From positions 620,001-684,000 of the forward strand of contig NZ_JABMCZ010000003.1 of assembly GCF_013186535.1 (NCBI RefSeq): 64,000 nucleotides of DNA. Direction: 5' to 3'. The notes under the pieces are model-generated. The model was not told the origin of the DNA. It saw only the letters and a program-made list of their open reading frames with translations, and made no database searches. Shown one piece after another: positions 61,543-64,000 of the stretch. Source of the stretch: Nocardia terpenica. Its GTDB lineage: Bacteria; Actinomycetota; Actinomycetes; Mycobacteriales; Mycobacteriaceae. How positions within the stretch are numbered: the stretch's first letter is position 1; each line of letters starts with the position of its first letter. Position numbers and translations under genes: made by a program.

Positions 61543-62499
61543 ATGTCTATCTTCCTGAACAAGGATTCCAAGGTCATCGTCCAGGGCATCACCGGCGGTG
61601 AGGGCACCAAGCACACCGCGCTGATGCTCAAGGCCGGGACCCAGGTCGTGGGCGGCGTGAACGCCCGCAAGGCCGGAACCACCGTGTCGCACACCGACGC
61701 CGACGGCAACCCGGTCGAGCTGCCGGTCTTCGGTTCCGTCGCCGAGGCGATGGCGAAGACGGGTGCGGATGTGTCGATCGCCTTCGTCCCGGCGCCGTTC
61801 ACCAAGGCCGCCATGATCGAGGCCATCGACGCGGAGATCCCGCTGCTGGTCGTGATCACCGAGGGTGTTCCGGTGCAGGACTCGGCGTTCGCCTGGGCCT
61901 ACAACGTGGACAAGGGAAATCAAGGGGCTGTGTCTGATGGGGGCTCCGCAAGCTCCGCCCCGAAGACCCGCATCATCGGCCCGAACTGCCCCGGCATCAT
62001 CACCCCGGGTGAGTCGCTGGTGGGCATCACCCCGGCCAACATCACCGGCAAGGGTCCGATCGGCCTGGTGTCCAAGTCCGGCACGCTGACCTACCAGATG
62101 ATGTTCGAGCTGCGCGACTTCGGCTTCTCCACCGCCATCGGCATCGGCGGCGACCCGGTCATCGGCACCACCCACATCGACGCCATCGAGGCGTTCGAGA
62201 AGGACCCGGAGACCAAGGTCATCGTCATGATCGGTGAGATCGGCGGCGACGCCGAGGAGCGGGCCGCGGCCTACATCAAGGCCAACGTGACCAAGCCGGT
62301 CGTCGGCTACGTCGCGGGCTTCACCGCCCCCGAGGGCAAGACCATGGGCCACGCGGGCGCGATCGTGTCCGGTTCGTCGGGCACCGCCCAGGCGAAGAAG
62401 GACGCGCTGGAGGCCGCGGGCGTGAAGGTCGGCAAGACGCCGTCCGAGACCGCCGCCCTGGCCCGCGAGATCCTGGAAAAGGCAGCGGTAACCGCCTGA
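61543..62499 (+). CDS. sucD: Succinyl-CoA synthetase alpha subunit, with a 14-residue insert
   Basis: CoA-binding subunit carrying the phosphorylated histidine, 318 residues. The N-terminal SIFLNKDSKVIVQGITGGEG is the CoA site, TRIIGPNCPGIITPGESLVG and GLVSKSGTLTYQMMFELRDF are core signatures, and the active His lies in KTMGHAGAIVSG. The normal junction YNVDKGN-KTRIIGPNCPG is interrupted by 14 extra residues (61921-61962). This makes the protein about 15 residues longer than M. tuberculosis SucD. The insert is next to a conserved loop; activity is probably kept, since the gene is essential in most relatives, but that is inference. Confidence 0.96.
   Translation: MSIFLNKDSKVIVQGITGGEGTKHTALMLKAGTQVVGGVNARKAGTTVSHTDADGNPVELPVFGSVAEAMAKTGADVSIAFVPAPFTKAAMIEAIDAEIPLLVVITEGVPVQDSAFAWAYNVDKGNQGAVSDGGSASSAPKTRIIGPNCPGIITPGESLVGITPANITGKGPIGLVSKSGTLTYQMMFELRDFGFSTAIGIGGDPVIGTTHIDAIEAFEKDPETKVIVMIGEIGGDAEERAAAYIKANVTKPVVGYVAGFTAPEGKTMGHAGAIVSGSSGTAQAKKDALEAAGVKVGKTPSETAALAREILEKAAVTA
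61921..61962 (+). repeat. 42-base in-frame insert in sucD
   Basis: The bases encode QGAVSDGGSASSAP between KGN and KTRIIGPNCPG. The insert contains the direct repeat GCTCCGC (twice, around AA). Its composition, rich in Gly/Ser/Ala, differs from the surrounding enzyme and recalls the NRPS inserts, though it has no full unit of those repeats. Confidence 0.7.
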
Positions 62500-62512
62500 T
62501 CCCGGCCACGCA

Positions 62513-62546
62513 CGAAGGCCGCCTCCGAAAAGGGAGGCGGCCTTCG
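62513..62546 (+). terminator. Terminator after sucCD
   Basis: A perfect 14-bp stem, CGAAGGCCGCCTCC with GGAGGCGGCCTTCG, around the loop GAAAAG, starting 13 bases past the sucD stop. No long T-run. Confidence 0.8.
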
Positions 62547-62659
62547 GCCTGTCGACGCCGTACGGTTGCGGTGGCCGTGACCGAGACGCGTGTGTGCAGT
62601 AGCGTCAAGAGGGCATCCGAGCCGTGAAGACGTTGAAGAACTGGATAGGAGACGACGAC

Positions 62660-63703
62660 ATGTCATACCCGACCGGGGGCTCCGGGTACAGCGGACCCGC
62701 GCCGACGCCCTCCTCAGCACCCAGCTTCGGCCAGCCGTCGGCCGGTGGTGCCGGCGCTGGCTCAGCAGCCGCCCCGGAAGCGAGCGGGAAGGGGCTGTCT
62801 TTCTATCTCGCGATCGGCACCGCCGCGCTCGGTGTCATCAATTTCCTCCTGGGCTTCACGTCGTACGCGACCCAGAAGGGGTACGACGCGGGCATGGGCG
62901 TGCGCATCCCCGAGACCAGCGCGAGCTTCTTCAAGACCGCCGGCGTGTCGCCGCTGCTGGTGTTCCTGCTGCTGGGCGGCCTGCTCGCGGGCCTATCCCT
63001 GCTGCCCAAGCAGAACTGGACCGGCGTGGCCGCGGCGGCGTCCGCCGCGGGCTTCCTGGGCCTGCTGTTCCAGACCTTCAGCCTGCCCGACAACATCAGC
63101 GCGGCGTGGGGCGCCTGGGTCGTGATCTTCCTGGGCCTGGTGCAGACCGCGGCCGCGGTGATCGCGCTGCTGTTCCAGGTCGGCATCCTGTCCGAGCCCG
63201 CCCCGAAACCCGCTGCGGCACAGGGCGGTTTCGGCGCCCCGGGTAGCTACGGCCAGCAGCCGGGCTACGGCCAGGCGCAGGCGGGGCAGCAGCCCGCCGC
63301 CTACGGTCAGGCGGCGCAGCCCGGCCAGCAGGCGTCCTACGGCCAGTTCGGCCAGCAGGCCGCCTACGGCCAGGCGCAGCAGGGGTCCTACGGCCAGTAC
63401 GGGCAGCAGCAGTACGGCCAGCAGTACGGTCAGCAGCCCTACGGCCAGCAGGCCCAGCAGCCCTACGGTCAGCAGTACGGCGCGCAGTCGGCCTACGGCG
63501 CCCAGCAGCGTCCGCAGCAGGCCGCCGCCGACGAGAACGCCGCCACCCAGAACTTCGGCGCGCAGTCCGCGCAGCCGCAGTACGGCTCGCTCAACCTGGG
63601 CAATCAGGGTGCGGCACAGGGTCAGCCGTTCGGCGGCGAGCAGCCCGCCAACCCGTCCGGCGACGCCACCAAGGCGTTCCGTCCCGAGGACGACCAGAAG
63701 TAA
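62660..63703 (+). CDS. 34-kDa-antigen-like membrane protein (DUF5336), Rv0954 homologue
   Basis: 347 residues: a short Ser/Gly/Pro N-terminus, four hydrophobic spans between about residues 48 and 176 (for example AIGTAALGVINFLLGF and WVVIFLGLVQTAAAVIALLF), then a long low-complexity tail of YGQ and QQYGQQ repeats. AGGAG lies eight bases before ATG 62660. M. tuberculosis Rv0954 occupies the same place after sucD and has the same layout. Its function is not settled; a role at the cell envelope or division site is plausible. Confidence 0.88.
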   Translation: MSYPTGGSGYSGPAPTPSSAPSFGQPSAGGAGAGSAAAPEASGKGLSFYLAIGTAALGVINFLLGFTSYATQKGYDAGMGVRIPETSASFFKTAGVSPLLVFLLLGGLLAGLSLLPKQNWTGVAAAASAAGFLGLLFQTFSLPDNISAAWGAWVVIFLGLVQTAAAVIALLFQVGILSEPAPKPAAAQGGFGAPGSYGQQPGYGQAQAGQQPAAYGQAAQPGQQASYGQFGQQAAYGQAQQGSYGQYGQQQYGQQYGQQPYGQQAQQPYGQQYGAQSAYGAQQRPQQAAADENAATQNFGAQSAQPQYGSLNLGNQGAAQGQPFGGEQPANPSGDATKAFRPEDDQK

Positions 63704-63707
63704 TCCC

Positions 63708-63779
63708 GTTTCCCCCGCCCCGTCGGCGGGCCGGGTGCGGTCTCGTGCGGCGCGCCTGACCCGTCGGCGCGGGGGAAAC
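63708..63779. other. Long inverted repeat after the DUF5336 gene
   Basis: GTTTCCCCCGC (63708-63718) is perfectly complementary to GCGGGGGAAAC (63769-63779), with a 50-base GC-rich stretch between. That stretch repeats CCCGTCGGCG close to both arms, and a small alternative stem CCCGCC/GGCGGG uses part of the left arm. It could be a terminator or a leader structure for the next gene. Confidence 0.5.
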
Positions 63780-63909
63780 TGTCACGCTTGCGCGCGAGAC
63801 ATTTCGCTCACGACACTGCCGACCTGTGGCGAGGGGGCGCTGTGCACTCTGCAGTCCGATCCGGGAACCCGCGCGTGATCCGGGCCGGGCGCGCGGCCGA
63901 GGCGGTGTC

Positions 63910-64000
63910 GTGAGATCCTCGCTGGCTCGCTGGGACGACTCGCGCGGCACCCCGCGCCCGCCGGAGGACAACGTCTTCGGCTCGCTGAGCCCCGAGCGGG
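63910..64000 (+). CDS. Start of the next gene, cut by the window end
   Basis: From GTG 63910 the frame is open for 30 codons to the edge (it begins VRSSLARWDDSRGTPRP and continues to FGSLSPER). GAGGCGG lies just upstream. By gene order this should be the homologue of the multi-spanning membrane protein M. tuberculosis Rv0955, but too little is present to test that. Confidence 0.45.
   Translation, partial: MRSSLARWDDSRGTPRPPEDNVFGSLSPER

Noticed and set aside
61921..61962. Intein or mobile element in sucD
   Set aside because: Forty-two bases are far too short for an intein or insertion sequence, there are no splicing motifs, and no target-site duplication is evident.

Overview
The window reads as chromosomal DNA of a high-GC mycolic-acid actinomycete, most likely Nocardia or a close relative. 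Evidence: codon use is strongly GC-biased, several genes look leaderless, and the right half keeps the gene order of the Mycobacterium tuberculosis Rv0944-Rv0955 segment (Fpg-like glycosylase, pgi, chorismate mutase, uvrD1/pcrA, M23 peptidase, sucC, sucD, 34-kDa-antigen-like protein), with other genes inserted. The genus is an inference; no rRNA gene is present.

Bases 2-28516 are one giant non-ribosomal peptide synthetase (NRPS) frame, cut at its 5' end: C-A-T-E, five C-A-T modules, C-A-T-E, then a last C domain followed by a decayed A domain, with no carrier or thioesterase domain. Several A domains and one E domain carry in-frame, tandemly repeated low-complexity inserts. An ABC-2 exporter pair (28936-31259) follows in the same direction.

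Bases 31323-32977 hold three adjacent gene remnants with internal deletions (Uma2-type nuclease, WYL-type regulator, epoxide hydrolase). Then come a TetR/MFS drug-efflux pair, a frameshifted NUDIX gene, and a leftward group of PH-domain protein, encapsulin, DyP peroxidase and cupin. The peroxidase ends in an encapsulin cargo-loading tail. Next are dfrA-thyA, cobF, an Fpg/Nei-type glycosylase, an esterase, a MocR regulator with a divergent flavin-binding protein, a condensation-like acyltransferase, and an enoyl-CoA hydratase divergent from a TetR/acyl-CoA dehydrogenase operon.

From about 51.5 kb the window is core metabolism and repair: a thioredoxin-fold membrane-anchored protein, pgi, an aldehyde dehydrogenase, chorismate mutase, pcrA, an M23 endopeptidase, sucCD, a proline/glutamine-rich membrane protein and the first codons of another gene.

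Two threads run across the window. First, a short palindromic repeat (arms CCCGGC/GCCGGG around a loop containing GCTTTTG) recurs between genes and inside the NRPS, often next to 24-25 bp tandem arrays. Second, the two DNA-repair genes each sit just behind a perfect match to the TTGTCRGTG-N8-TANNNT damage promoter (PafBC type) of mycobacteria.
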